Notes: generated by a model not told the origin, from the sequence alone. Shown: positions 7,792 through 16,670, counted from the stretch's first letter. The stretch: 59,038 nucleotides of DNA from Moraxella sp. VT-16-12 (GCF_002224245.2 NZ_NKHK02000011.1:1-59038), one strand, 5' to 3'. Numbers and translations are program-made.

Positions 7792-9535
7792 GATTTGCCC
7801 TTGGTTTGGCGTTGGATTTTTTGCGTTTTTTAGGCTTGCTCACTTTATCTTTTGGTTTATTTGTCTTGCTTTTATCGGCTTTACTCTTTTTGTCTTTTTT
7901 GGGCTTATCCGACTTTTGGTCAGATTTGACAGATTTTTGCTTTTTTGGTTTGGCGGTTTTGTCCGCTTTATCATCCAAGACATCACCCATCAAATCTTGC
8001 TCTTGACGTTCTTTTAAAGACAGGGTTGATGATGGCTCACGCTTGCGATAGCGTTGGCTTGGGATATATGGCTCATCGTTGGCAAGCAGTTTTAAAAAAT
8101 CACTTTCGCTATATGTTATCTGCTCAAAAATTGGCATTTGAACCGCACTGTCTGCAATGGGAGCAGCCTTTGCTGGCTCTTTAATTTTAGGCTTATCATC
8201 AAGCACCACATCAGCCAAATCAGAGCCACGCTGACGGCGACGTCTTGGCACGCCTTTATCATGACCAAGATTTTGCACCATCACCGCCTTGTCATGACTG
8301 CTTGCACTTTGGTAATCCTGCCACCATACCCCCATGTTGTTGGTTGGCTCAGACAACAAACACTCATCAAAACACTCACGCATCAGCAAAAAGTCAAGTG
8401 CGGGGCGAAACTTAACGTGTGTGGCAAGATTGGCGATTTCTCGGGGGCGTGGATTGACCAGTTTGGGTTGCAACAGCCAAATACTTGTGATGAAATCTTC
8501 AGCAAATCTGGGAATGGTGGTTTTAAATTTTTGAGCATCAAATACCTTACGACTAGCTTTGATTTGAGCATCATGAAATGGCACGCCTTGTTTTTTAAAT
8601 TTAGCCAATGCGTGTAAATAATTTTCCCAAAGCAAAACGGCATAAACAAAAGCAGGGTTTGTGCCCAAATCTTGTGCCACTCGCTTATCGGTGTTGGTTG
8701 CCACAGCCATCATCAAAGCGGTAGGAACACTTGGGGCATGATTCATCAAGCTGCCCATCGCCCCATAATCAAAAAGCAAGGGCAACAGTGGTGCTAAATA
8801 GCCACCATTAAACATTTTTTGGGTTTCGTCATACAGCCTGTGGGTGGACACTTGTTCAAGTAGCGACCAATTATCTTGGCAAAACTGCTTTGCCAGTGCT
8901 TTATCAAATTCAAAGCCCAATTTTGCTTTAAATCGCAACGCCCGCAACAGTCGCACAGGGTCTTCTTCAATCCGCACTTTGGCATCACCCAGTAGCCTAA
9001 GCGTCTTGGTTTTGATGTCGTCTATCGCCCCACAAAAGTCCAACACCTCACCTTTGATGGGATTATAGTACAACGCATTGATACTAAAATCTCTGCGAGC
9101 AAAGTCCTGCTCTATCGTCCCCCAAACATTATCACGGGTAATCATGCCCTCTTCGGTGGTGTGAGTGTCGTCCTTGGGCGGGGCTCTAAACGTCGCCACC
9201 TCTATCATTTCACGCCCTGAATAGACATGAGCCAGCTGAAAACGTCTGCCAATAATCCGACACCGCCCCCCAAAAATCGCCTTTATCTCATGGGGGCGAG
9301 CATTGGTTACGGCATCAAAATCCTTGGGGGCAAGCCCAAGCAAACTATCACGCACCCCACCACCAACAATATACGCCTCAAATCCTGCACGTTGTAATAC
9401 CCCCACCACATCCACAATGCTATGCGGTAAAGTGCGTCTGTCAAGCCCCAACGATTTTGCCAAATAACGCTGGGCATTGGGTTTTTTTGATTTTTTTTCT
9501 GGCTTGCTTGGCTTATTTGTTGGCTTGGTTGCCAT
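7784..9535 (-). CDS. pcnB: Poly(A) polymerase I with a long lysine-rich C-terminal tail
   Basis: 583 residues, against about 465 in E. coli. It adds poly(A) tails to RNA 3' ends and so promotes decay. The nucleotidyltransferase core shows IVGGGVRDSLLG (about 57-67) and catalytic D72 and D74 in KDFDAVT, then RRDFSINALYY and LRALRFKAKLGFE. The tRNA-nucleotidyltransferase-like RNA-binding region follows. The last 75 or so residues are almost only Lys, Ser, Pro and Asp, and the first 20 are also Lys-rich. Such tails could tether RNA (inference). PcnB and CCA-adding enzyme are hard to separate, but the folK pairing favours pcnB. Confidence 0.9.
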   Translation of the reverse strand: MATKPTNKPSKPEKKSKKPNAQRYLAKSLGLDRRTLPHSIVDVVGVLQRAGFEAYIVGGGVRDSLLGLAPKDFDAVTNARPHEIKAIFGGRCRIIGRRFQLAHVYSGREMIEVATFRAPPKDDTHTTEEGMITRDNVWGTIEQDFARRDFSINALYYNPIKGEVLDFCGAIDDIKTKTLRLLGDAKVRIEEDPVRLLRALRFKAKLGFEFDKALAKQFCQDNWSLLEQVSTHRLYDETQKMFNGGYLAPLLPLLFDYGAMGSLMNHAPSVPTALMMAVATNTDKRVAQDLGTNPAFVYAVLLWENYLHALAKFKKQGVPFHDAQIKASRKVFDAQKFKTTIPRFAEDFITSIWLLQPKLVNPRPREIANLATHVKFRPALDFLLMRECFDECLLSEPTNNMGVWWQDYQSASSHDKAVMVQNLGHDKGVPRRRRQRGSDLADVVLDDKPKIKEPAKAAPIADSAVQMPIFEQITYSESDFLKLLANDEPYIPSQRYRKREPSSTLSLKERQEQDLMGDVLDDKADKTAKPKKQKSVKSDQKSDKPKKDKKSKADKSKTNKPKDKVSKPKKRKKSNAKPRANHD

Positions 9536-9608
9536 GCCATACGCTCCTGATTGTTTTTGTTAATTTTTAATATAAACTGTCTATTTTACCGCTTATCCAA
9601 CAAAAAAG

Positions 9609-9938
9609 CTAATAAACAACAAGCCGATGGCGATTTTTTTCTAAGGTTTTTTGTCCAATGCCTTTGACTTTTGTCAAATCGTCCACACTCTCAAAACGCC
9701 CAAACATCTCACGATAATCCACAATCGCCTGAGCGGTTTTTACTCCCACGCCCTGCAAGGTGGCAAGCTCACCAACGCTGGCAGTATTGATGTTGATACG
9801 CTCGCTGTCTGTTTTGGCTTGGGTTTGTTTGGCAATGAGTGCCTGATAAGCAAGGCGTGGGTCGCTATAACACTGGTTGGCGTGAGTGCTGATGGCAACC
9901 ATCAGACCAAATACCCAGATGATGGCTTTATTTTTCAT
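9609..9938 (-). CDS. comEA: ComEA-type helix-hairpin-helix DNA-uptake protein
   Basis: 109 residues with a signal peptide (about 1-20, ending THA) and a C-terminal double HhH domain. It shows ININTASVGELATLQGVG and DDLTKVKGIGQKTLEK. ComEA binds incoming double-stranded DNA in the periplasm and pulls it through the outer membrane during transformation. The start overlaps the mazG end by 11 bases, so it is translated from the mazG mRNA or coupled to it. Together with dprA at 34180 it suggests natural competence. Confidence 0.88.
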   Translation of the reverse strand: MKNKAIIWVFGLMVAISTHANQCYSDPRLAYQALIAKQTQAKTDSERININTASVGELATLQGVGVKTAQAIVDYREMFGRFESVDDLTKVKGIGQKTLEKNRHRLVVY

Positions 9939-10752
9939 TTGTCTTTGCCATTTCCCAATAGCTGTCCATCTGTGCTAAGCTAGTGTCCGTAAAATCCTTA
10001 CCTTGTTCCAAAAGTTTTTGTTCTACAAAGGCAAAACGTCGTCTAAATTTACTGATTGCTCCTTGTAATGCCAGCTCGCTATCCACACCCACATGACGAG
10101 CAAGATTCGTCAATACAAACAGCACATCACCAAGCTCGTCGGCGATTTTGGCTTGCTGCTCTTGGTTTAATGCCCCGCTTTGATAGGCAAAATCCCCTGT
10201 GGGCAGCTCGGCAGTCAGCTCGCCTAGCTCTTCGTGGAGCTTATCAAGCACGCCTTGCAAACTGCCCCAATCAAAGCCGACTTTGGCAGCGTGTTTTTGT
10301 AAGTTTTGAGCTTGGTTTAGAGCGGTGCCTGCTTTGACATCAGACAACAGCTGCTTGGGTCTGCCTGCGTTTTCTAGTGCTTTAATCTCATCCCAACGGC
10401 GTTTCACGTCTGCGTCCGTTGTCAGGTTTTCTTTGTCAAAGACATGGGGGTGTCGTCTGATGAGTTTTTCTTGCAAAGCATGAATCACATCACTAATGGT
10501 AAAGCGGCCTTGCTCACCATACAACTGAGCATGAAAGATGACTTGAAGTAGCACATCGCCCAGCTCGCCTTTAATGTCGTCTGTGGCAAGTGGCGTGCCA
10601 TCATCGGCTTGTATCGCACCGATGAGCTCAAAGACTTCTTCAATGGCGTATTTTTGTAAAGAGTGGTTGGTTTGTTTGGCATCCCAAGGACAGTCGGTAC
10701 GAAGGCGTGCCATCAAGGCGACAAGGTCAGAAAATTGGTCGGTGGGTGTCAT
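9928..10752 (-). CDS. mazG: Nucleoside triphosphate pyrophosphohydrolase MazG
   Basis: 274 residues. It hydrolyses NTPs and dNTPs to monophosphates, a house-cleaning role. Two MazG repeats are visible. The first has LRTDCPWDAKQTNHSL, EEVFELIGAI and GELGDVLLQVIFHAQL (about 17-75); the second has KLHEELGELTAEL and ADELGDVLFVLTNLARH (about 170-225). The EExxE/ExxD metal-binding pattern is intact in both. Length matches the full two-domain enzyme (263 in E. coli). It starts the mazG-comEA unit. Confidence 0.93.
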   Translation of the reverse strand: MTPTDQFSDLVALMARLRTDCPWDAKQTNHSLQKYAIEEVFELIGAIQADDGTPLATDDIKGELGDVLLQVIFHAQLYGEQGRFTISDVIHALQEKLIRRHPHVFDKENLTTDADVKRRWDEIKALENAGRPKQLLSDVKAGTALNQAQNLQKHAAKVGFDWGSLQGVLDKLHEELGELTAELPTGDFAYQSGALNQEQQAKIADELGDVLFVLTNLARHVGVDSELALQGAISKFRRRFAFVEQKLLEQGKDFTDTSLAQMDSYWEMAKTNEK

Positions 10753-10912
10753 AAGATTTACACAAAATAAAATCCATTATAACAAATAATGGGTTTTATA
10801 TCATAAATTATCAACAGTGATAGGCTGTTTGTGCATTACCGTTCCAAAAAACCCATCCCCGTTTGTTGGTAAGCAAAACCAACAGCAAAAGGGACTAGGA
10901 AGGTAAATTTGC

Positions 10913-10941
10913 TTGTTTTTATAAAACTTTTGGCTTATAAT
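10913..10941 (+). promoter_or_regulatory. Candidate promoter of the toxin-antitoxin operon
   Basis: TTGTTT (10913-10918), a 17-base spacer and a perfect TATAAT (10936-10941) lie 32 bases before the antitoxin ATG at 10974. Antitoxins of this type usually repress their own promoter. I found no clear palindrome at the -10 to support that here. Confidence 0.55.
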
Positions 10942-10973
10942 TGTTTTACATTAAAATTACATAAGGTGTGCAT

Positions 10974-11246
10974 ATGGCAACAAATTTTAATTTAAGGCTG
11001 GATGATAATTTAAAAGCTCAATCATTTGGTGTGATTGAAAGTTTTGGCATGACTCCAAGCCAATTCATGCGATTGGTATTAAAGCAAGTTGCAGATACTG
11101 GCAGTTTGCCCCTATCGTTTGAAAAACGCCAAGAACCTAAGCCAAGCCAAAAACTACTAAGAGCAATGGCGGAGCTTGAAAACGATGATGTACCAAGCTA
11201 TGCAAGCATTGACGAGCTATTAAGGGCTTGTGATGAAAGAGTTTAA
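10974..11246 (+). CDS. RelB/DinJ-family antitoxin
   Basis: 90 residues from the ATG at 10974, which has AAGGTG 6 bases before it; a GTG at 10968 is less likely. The N-terminus NFNLRLDDNLKAQS...ESFGMTPSQFMRLVLKQV is a ribbon-helix-helix as in RelB/DinJ antitoxins. The C-terminal part (about 48-88), rich in acidic and Leu residues, would wrap the toxin. Its last 14 bases overlap the toxin start. The standard role is to neutralise the toxin and bind the operator. Confidence 0.88.
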   Translation: MATNFNLRLDDNLKAQSFGVIESFGMTPSQFMRLVLKQVADTGSLPLSFEKRQEPKPSQKLLRAMAELENDDVPSYASIDELLRACDERV

Positions 11247-11490
11247 GCCAAGCAGTGATTTTTTCAAAGGCTTGAAAAAGCATGGTATTTCTAAGCCCTT
11301 GCTTGATGTTTTGGGATATTTGATTGACGGCAAGCCACTACCCCAAAAATACCTAGACCATCCACTCAAAGGCAACATGAAAGACTACCGAGAGTGCCAC
11401 ATCAAGCCTGATTTGCTCCTTGTGTATAAATTGGATGGCAACAAAATTAAACTGGTTGCCCTAGATACTCATAGCGAGCTTTTTGACTAG
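11233..11490 (+). CDS. YafQ-type mRNA interferase toxin
   Basis: 85 residues from ATG 11233 (a GTG one codon earlier is also open). RelE-fold toxin of the YafQ branch: LDHPLKGNMKDYRECHIKPDLLLVYKL (quoted in parts: HPLKGNMKDYRECHI, KPDLLLVYKL) and the C-terminal LDTHSELF carry the conserved Asp/His residues of ribosome-dependent mRNA cleavage, including the final His. All catalytic-type positions appear intact, so it is probably active. Coupled to the antitoxin by a 14-base overlap. The pair sits in a variable-looking patch between mazG and cysK. Confidence 0.88.
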   Translation: MKEFKPSSDFFKGLKKHGISKPLLDVLGYLIDGKPLPQKYLDHPLKGNMKDYRECHIKPDLLLVYKLDGNKIKLVALDTHSELFD

Positions 11491-11585
11491 TTAAGAGTCA
11501 TTATAATGTAAATGTATTGTAATGCTTTTTTGTTTCTGTCTTTTGAAAATTTGCGGTTTTGATGTGGCTTTTGGCATGAAAAGTC

Positions 11586-11632
11586 CTGCTTTACTGATTG
11601 GGTCAGTGTTGTTCAGTGTGGTCGTAAAGCAG
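11586..11632. repeat. Inverted repeat CTGCTTTAC ... GTAAAGCAG
   Basis: A perfect 9-bp inverted repeat (11586-11594 and 11624-11632) with a 29-base loop, followed by TTTT. It may be a weak terminator for the toxin operon or the remnant of a mobile-element end. A second small stem CCCTA/TAGGG follows about 10 bases later. Confidence 0.4.
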
Positions 11633-11718
11633 TTTTCCTAAGCCCTATGGTAAGGATTAGGGTGTTTTCAGTAGAGGAGTGAGCAAAAGCAATACAGTCA
11701 AAAAGTGCCAATTAAAAC

Positions 11719-12077
11719 TTGATTTTGCAAATAATTAACCGTTCAAAACCTATTATTTCCGCAGGATTATTGCATTCATTGTGCAAAAAAGCGTTATTAC
11801 ACCACTGGAATGAGTGGTTATGGTGCAGTTTTGATTGTGCATTGGATCATTGTAAGACAACGCCAGAATATTTTCCGTTCACAGAGCAGAAGTATAACAG
11901 AGAAAAGGCTATGAAAACAGCAAGAACCATCAGAAATAATCCAGAATTTGGTAGGATTGATTTTTCAAACCCAAATCTGTGCCTAAAATCCTTGCATTGG
12001 CACGCCTAAAAGCCAAGCGTAGAGTCCAAAAAGGGCAGTTAGAACAGATTACCCCAATCTCAATCAAAGTTGAATGA
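11719..12077 (+). pseudogene. Frameshifted gene relic
   Basis: One frame runs from 11719 to a TAA at 12009 and contains TTPEYFPFTEQKYNREKAMK and RTIRNNPEFGRIDFSNP. Protein-like sequence then continues in another frame: SVPKILALARLKAKRRVQKG followed by QLEQITPISIKVE, stopping at 12077. The switch falls around 11970-11985. A ribosome site (AAAAGG) precedes ATG 11911, so a short peptide could still be made. I do not recognise the parent gene. A terminator follows at 12113. Confidence 0.5.
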
Positions 12078-12112
12078 ATGGCGACTAAGAATAAATAATA
12101 TTAAGTTTTAAA

Positions 12113-12154
12113 TATCGCTCTAAGGGCTTTATGAGTCCATAGAGCGATTTTTTA
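12113..12154 (+). terminator. Terminator after the relic
   Basis: A 9-bp stem ATCGCTCTA/TAGAGCGAT (12114-12122 and 12140-12148) with a 17-base loop is followed by six T. It isolates the next gene pair from the toxin-antitoxin region. Confidence 0.75.
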
Positions 12155-12217
12155 GGTATTTACTGGGGCGTATTGATTAATTTATACACGATTAACAATA
12201 GAAATAATAGAAAATAA

Positions 12218-12245
12218 TTGTAAACTTGTATCTAATGGTTATAAT
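12218..12245 (+). promoter_or_regulatory. Candidate promoter of the orphan membrane/small protein pair
   Basis: TTGTAA (12218-12223), 16 bases and a perfect TATAAT (12240-12245) in very AT-rich DNA. The leader to the ATG at 12340 is about 90 bases, long enough for regulation, but I see no structured element in it. Confidence 0.5.
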
Positions 12246-12339
12246 AGCTTTTTATTTAAGATTATGGTTATTGATTATTATTTATTCATATGTACATATC
12301 ATAACTGTATCATAGATTTTATATTGTTGGGATAATTAA

Positions 12340-12957
12340 ATGGAACAAGCACCATTAAAAACAGAAGAAGAAATACGTGATTATTATAGTTACTCTGTTT
12401 TTATCAGAGTGATTGCAGGCTTATCCATAGTTTGGTTTGGTATCCTATCTCCTTTGAGTGAATTGGGCGGGCGTGGCATTGCAGAACTAGATCGGGTGCA
12501 ATACAGCGAAGGCATTCTTAATGTGTCTTATCAAAAAGTATTAAAAGGCTCTGATTATAACGTACTTTTACTTAAAGAACAAAACAGCAATCAATGGACA
12601 GAATATTATTGTGGTTATAGTGCCAGACACTTTGCTCGGGCAAACTGGTGTTTTACTGATGAACAAATAGAACCTTATAAAAACAAACACGCCAAAATTG
12701 GTTGGTATTATCAAGACAGATTTTTATGGCTAAAAAACCCACATCCACAACTGGTTTCTTTACAGGTGGATGGTAAGGAAATACGTAGTTATGAACAAAC
12801 TAAAAATCTATCAGAACGCTATAAAAAATCAGGTGTTTATTTGGAAATTGGCCTTAGTATATTTGTCTTTATAGGATTTGGCTTCATGTATCTTATTGGT
12901 GAATTATTGGGACGACATTGTAAAAAAATGCTAAAAGAAAGAGAGGTTGTGTTGTGA
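12340..12957 (+). CDS. Two-pass membrane protein with a Cys-containing extracytoplasmic domain
   Basis: 205 residues. A first membrane helix (about 22-38) and a second (about 165-187) flank a domain of about 125 residues. That domain contains YYCGYSARHFARANWCF, HAKIGWYYQDRFLW and LQVDGKEIRSYEQ. Its two Cys could form a disulfide if it faces the periplasm (inference). A short basic tail ends the protein. The layout recalls DUF3592-like TM-domain-TM proteins, but I cannot assign a family. It overlaps the following small gene by 4 bases (GTGA), so both products are probably made together. Confidence 0.7.
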   Translation: MEQAPLKTEEEIRDYYSYSVFIRVIAGLSIVWFGILSPLSELGGRGIAELDRVQYSEGILNVSYQKVLKGSDYNVLLLKEQNSNQWTEYYCGYSARHFARANWCFTDEQIEPYKNKHAKIGWYYQDRFLWLKNPHPQLVSLQVDGKEIRSYEQTKNLSERYKKSGVYLEIGLSIFVFIGFGFMYLIGELLGRHCKKMLKEREVVL

Positions 12958-13208
12958 CAAAATATTCTATTGGTAATGTGGTTATTGGTGGGAACACTTT
13001 AAAAAATGCCCCTGGCAATAATGGGGGCACCATTGATCAAGTATCACAAGCAGGTCAAGGTTTGGCGACAGCTTTTCATGGCACAATAGAGCTGATGGCA
13101 AAAACCATTGAAAATCATGAAAGAGAGAACTTTAATAAAAAGATGGGAAATAATTTTGCTGGTGCCAGCAAAATATTAAATAAAATAGGAGTAGTTGGAG
13201 CTCCCTAA
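12954..13208 (+). CDS. Small Gly/Asn-rich protein coupled to the membrane protein
   Basis: 84 residues from a GTG that overlaps the upstream stop. The N-terminal third is Gly/Asn-rich (SIGNVVIGGNTLKNAPGNNG); the rest is an amphipathic helix region (GLATAFHGTIELMAKTIEN) with a basic end. No signal peptide, no Cys. No family recognised. Candidates are a soluble partner of the membrane protein, a small effector or a structural peptide; none is supported beyond gene order. Confidence 0.6.
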   Translation: MTKYSIGNVVIGGNTLKNAPGNNGGTIDQVSQAGQGLATAFHGTIELMAKTIENHERENFNKKMGNNFAGASKILNKIGVVGAP

Positions 13209-13254
13209 AAACAAATGATGCTCACCCACAAAGAATCAGTTACCGCATACAATA

Positions 13255-13278
13255 AAACCCAAGCAAAAACTTGGGTTT
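13255..13278 (-). terminator. Terminator of cysK
   Basis: On the minus strand a 9-bp stem AAACCCAAG/CTTGGGTTT with loop of 6 runs into TTTTATT. It lies 13 bases after the cysK stop and may also stop rightward transcription from 12954. Confidence 0.8.
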
Positions 13279-13290
13279 GTCTATTAAAAA

Positions 13291-14220
13291 TTACTGTGCC
13301 AAATCGGCAAACAATGCCGTGGACAAATACCGCTCACCTGATGACGGGATAATCACTGTAATCAGTTTGCCTGCGTTTTCTGGGCGTTTGGCAACTTGTA
13401 GTGCTGACCAAACGGCAGCCCCTGCACTAATCCCCACCAAAATCCCTTCTTGGCTTGCCATCGCACGAGCAGTCGCAAAGGCATCTTCGGTGGTTACGGT
13501 GATGACTTCATCATAAATTTGTGTGTTCAAAATGCTTGGCACAAACCCGGGGGCAAGCCCTTGTAATTTATGAGCGCCTTTTTGACCACCGCTAAATACT
13601 GGCGAATCGGCAGGCTCTACGGCGATGATTTTTATGCTGTCCTTTTTGGCTTTTAACACTTCGCCCACGCCAGTAATCGTGCCACCTGTGCCAATGCCTG
13701 CCACCACAATATCCACCTGTCCATCGGTATCACGCCAAATCTCTTGGGCGGTGGTTTCACGGTGGATTTTGGGATTGGCAAGGTTGTCAAACTGACGTGG
13801 CATAAAATAACCATCTTGTTTTGCCAGCTCTTCGGCTTTGGCAATCGCCCCACCCATACCATCTGCCGCTGGCGTTAGCACCAGCTCTGCTCCATAAGCG
13901 CGCAGTAAGGCTCTACGCTCAAGGCTCATGCTCTCAGGCATGGTAATCACCAAGCGATAACCACGAGCCGCACACACCATCGCAAGTCCGATGCCTGTGT
14001 TGCCTGATGTGGCTTCAACAATGGTGCTGTTTTGGTCAATCAAGCCCGCTTTTTGTGCTTCGTTTATCATAGACAGAGCAATACGGTCTTTGACGGAGCT
14101 GGCGGGGTTAAAATATTCCAATTTGGCAAGCACCCGAGCAGGCAAACCTTTGCTTAGGTTTTGTAGCTCAACCAAAGGGGTGTTACCAATCAGGTCAGTG
14201 ATACTATTTGCGACATTCAT
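13291..14220 (-). CDS. cysK: Cysteine synthase A (O-acetylserine sulfhydrylase)
   Basis: 309 residues. A PLP enzyme making cysteine from O-acetylserine and sulfide. K44 in [11 protein letters not shown] is the Schiff-base lysine, TSGNTG (about 69-74) binds the substrate carboxylate and [10 protein letters not shown] (about 178-187) binds the PLP phosphate. The C-terminal SSGERYLST is typical of CysK. CysM is the main alternative, but length and the C-terminus favour CysK. Monocistronic, convergent with the 12954 gene. Confidence 0.93.
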   Translation of the reverse strand: MNVANSITDLIGNTPLVELQNLSKGLPARVLAKLEYFNPASSVKDRIALSMINEAQKAGLIDQNSTIVEATSGNTGIGLAMVCAARGYRLVITMPESMSLERRALLRAYGAELVLTPAADGMGGAIAKAEELAKQDGYFMPRQFDNLANPKIHRETTAQEIWRDTDGQVDIVVAGIGTGGTITGVGEVLKAKKDSIKIIAVEPADSPVFSGGQKGAHKLQGLAPGFVPSILNTQIYDEVITVTTEDAFATARAMASQEGILVGISAGAAVWSALQVAKRPENAGKLITVIIPSSGERYLSTALFADLAQ

Positions 14221-14465
14221 AACTGTTCCTTAACATACCTACAATAAACGGATAAATTTTCACTCATCACTCAGTGCTTTTGATTAGCATAGCAAATTTT
14301 GCCATGATTTTATAGGACAATTTTATAAGATAACTTGGCAAAAAACTTAGTCAAAAACCCCAAGAGTTTATGCCGATTTTGCATTTACCAAATGCTACAC
14401 CAAAGCAATTGTGAACCCCCAAAAATCTTGTTATACTTAAATATATCCATCCGTTGAGAATTGCG

Positions 14466-15098
14466 ATGTCAAAGTTTGTCCTTTCTTTGATGTTTGTTTT
14501 GTGTGCCAGTTTTGCCAGTCATGCTTTTGCCAGTTCAGACTTAAAATCTGATGAGCCAGCCGAAACGCTTGCACAGATAAAAATCCCCAATGATAAAATG
14601 TACCTTGCTTTTATACAAAAACAAGATGATGGCTGGTTTATAGAATCTAGCATGGTGGTATTTCATGGCAACATGACCCTAAATGGCAATTTGACCTTAC
14701 ATTGGAATGACAGCGATGAGCTGAATTTGATGTTTACGCCCTTTCATAGCCACCGTGATTTGCCTTATATTGATGACAGCTACGACATGGATGACATTGA
14801 CATCACGCTCAATCAAGTGTATTTAGACCAGCCTAGAAAATACGATGAAAATACTGGCGAGCTGCTTTCAGTACACCAGCCATTGCCTAATAATATTGAT
14901 TTGGTCAAAAAGGCTTTTTTACATCTGCCCCCATGGTTTTGGCAAGAACGCACAGGGGCAATCAGTCGCCCTGCCAAAGTAACACTCAACGCCTTTGGCA
15001 TACAAACGGTATGCGGCATACGTATGTATTATGCCACTGCCATAAACATTGAACCACTCAACAACAAACACCAAGAGCCCAGCGAAGAGATGTGTTAG
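14466..15098 (+). CDS. Predicted exported protein of unknown function
   Basis: 210 residues from ATG 14466. A signal peptide (about 1-20, ending HAFA) precedes a mature domain with alternating polar and hydrophobic residues suggesting beta strands, such as MTLNGNLTLHWNDSDELNL. A LPPWFWQERTGAISRP segment follows. Two Cys near the C-terminus (QTVCGIRMYY and the final MC) could pair. No family recognised. It faces the manB operon with a 75-base gap and could be its first member, though its role in sugar metabolism is not indicated. Confidence 0.7.
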   Translation: MSKFVLSLMFVLCASFASHAFASSDLKSDEPAETLAQIKIPNDKMYLAFIQKQDDGWFIESSMVVFHGNMTLNGNLTLHWNDSDELNLMFTPFHSHRDLPYIDDSYDMDDIDITLNQVYLDQPRKYDENTGELLSVHQPLPNNIDLVKKAFLHLPPWFWQERTGAISRPAKVTLNAFGIQTVCGIRMYYATAINIEPLNNKHQEPSEEMC

Positions 15099-15173
15099 TG
15101 GCGATTTAACATTTAACCCTTATGTTTATTCTATCTGATTTGATATTGATAACCCATCATTTTTAGGAAAACC

Positions 15174-16589
15174 ATGAACACTTTTGACCCCATCACCATC
15201 TCTTGTTTTAAAGCCTATGACGTGCGTGGCGAGCTTGGCGTAAACTTAGACGAAACCATCGCCTATCGTATTGGACGTGCTTTTGGGCAGATACTGCTTG
15301 GTCAGACTAGCCACCCCAAACCCACCATCGTCATCGGTAGCGACATTCGCCCATCTAGCCACACACTCAAACTTGCCACCATAGACGGCATCACAGATGC
15401 TGGCGTGGACGTGCTTGACCTTGGCATGACAGGCACCGAAGAGGTGTATTTTGCCACAAGTTTTTATGATGCCATCGGTGGTATTGAAGTTACTGCCAGC
15501 CACAACCCCATCAATTACAACGGGCTAAAACTGGTGCGTGAAAACTCTCGCCCCATCTCAGCAGACACAGGGCTTGGCGACATCAAAGAGTTGGCACAAA
15601 GTGGCAAATTTAGCCCAGCCACCAAAGGTATAGTAACGCCAAATACTGACAAAACCGCTTATATTGATAAACTGATGAGCTTTGTGGATACCAGCAAATT
15701 CACGCCCAAAAAAATCGTCATCAACTCAGGCAACGGCTCGGCAGGCCCTGTGGTGGACGAGCTAGAAACACGCTTGGGAGCAAACATAGAGCTCATCAAA
15801 ATCCATCACCAGCCAGACGGCTCATTCCCCAATGGCATTCCTAACCCCATGATTATCGTCAACCAAAAATCCACATCAGACGCCGTCGTGGCTCACAAGG
15901 CAGATTTTGGCGTGGCGTTTGATGGCGATTTTGACCGCTGTTTTTTGTTTGATGAAGCAGGTAATTTTATTGAAGGCAGTTATATTGTTGGCATGCTTGC
16001 CCAAGCCTTTTTACAAAAGCACCAAGGCGAGTCCATCGTCTATGACCCACGTGTGATTTACAACACCCAAGATGTCATCGCCAAAAGCCAAGGCGTCGCC
16101 CAAATCAGCAAATCAGGACATTCTTTTATCAAACAAGTCATGAGACAAACTGGGGCGATTTATGGCGGCGAAATGTCCGCTCATCATTATTTTCGTGAGT
16201 TTTTTTATTGTGATAGTGGCATGATACCGTGGCTGTTGGTGATTGAGCTTTTATCAATAACAGGCAAAACACTCTCCGAGCTGGTTAATACTTATATTGC
16301 CAATTTTCCAAGCTCGGGTGAGCTAAACTTTACCCTAGGTGATGTCAATGCCCAGCAAATTTGCCAAGCCTTAGAACAAAAATACGCCACGCTTCACCCA
16401 AGCAAAGACACACTTGATGGGCTAAGTTTGGATTTTGGCAACTGGCGGTTTAATCTGCGGTCAAGCAACACCGAACCACTCATTCGCCTAAATGTAGAAA
16501 CCAAAGGCGACAAAGCACTACTTGAACAAAAGATTGGTGAGTTGGTGGCAGTACTGTCAGAACATGGAGCAAAACCTGCCGACCATTAA
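15174..16589 (+). CDS. manB: Phosphomannomutase/phosphoglucomutase
   Basis: 471 residues of the alpha-D-phosphohexomutase superfamily. It interconverts hexose 6- and 1-phosphates to feed nucleotide-sugar synthesis for surface glycans. FKAYDVRGELG opens the protein, S109 in TASHNP is the phospho-serine, DGDFDRCFLFDE is the metal loop and GGEMSAHHYFREF the sugar-binding loop. The sequence resembles CpsG/ManB; AlgC-like dual specificity is possible. The mltG start follows closely. Confidence 0.9.
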   Translation: MNTFDPITISCFKAYDVRGELGVNLDETIAYRIGRAFGQILLGQTSHPKPTIVIGSDIRPSSHTLKLATIDGITDAGVDVLDLGMTGTEEVYFATSFYDAIGGIEVTASHNPINYNGLKLVRENSRPISADTGLGDIKELAQSGKFSPATKGIVTPNTDKTAYIDKLMSFVDTSKFTPKKIVINSGNGSAGPVVDELETRLGANIELIKIHHQPDGSFPNGIPNPMIIVNQKSTSDAVVAHKADFGVAFDGDFDRCFLFDEAGNFIEGSYIVGMLAQAFLQKHQGESIVYDPRVIYNTQDVIAKSQGVAQISKSGHSFIKQVMRQTGAIYGGEMSAHHYFREFFYCDSGMIPWLLVIELLSITGKTLSELVNTYIANFPSSGELNFTLGDVNAQQICQALEQKYATLHPSKDTLDGLSLDFGNWRFNLRSSNTEPLIRLNVETKGDKALLEQKIGELVAVLSEHGAKPADH

Positions 16590-16670
16590 ACACAAATTTT
16601 TAACAAATCTGGCATGGCTTTTTGTTACAATAGGTGGGTTTATAGCGACCATCAAAAGCGACAAAAAACC

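Noticed and set aside
8138-8617. Open frame opposite pcnB (159 codons)
   Set aside because: Antisense to a strongly conserved enzyme; no start signal.
11500-12339. Insertion sequence
   Set aside because: Only one 9-bp inverted repeat and no transposase-like frame or target duplication.
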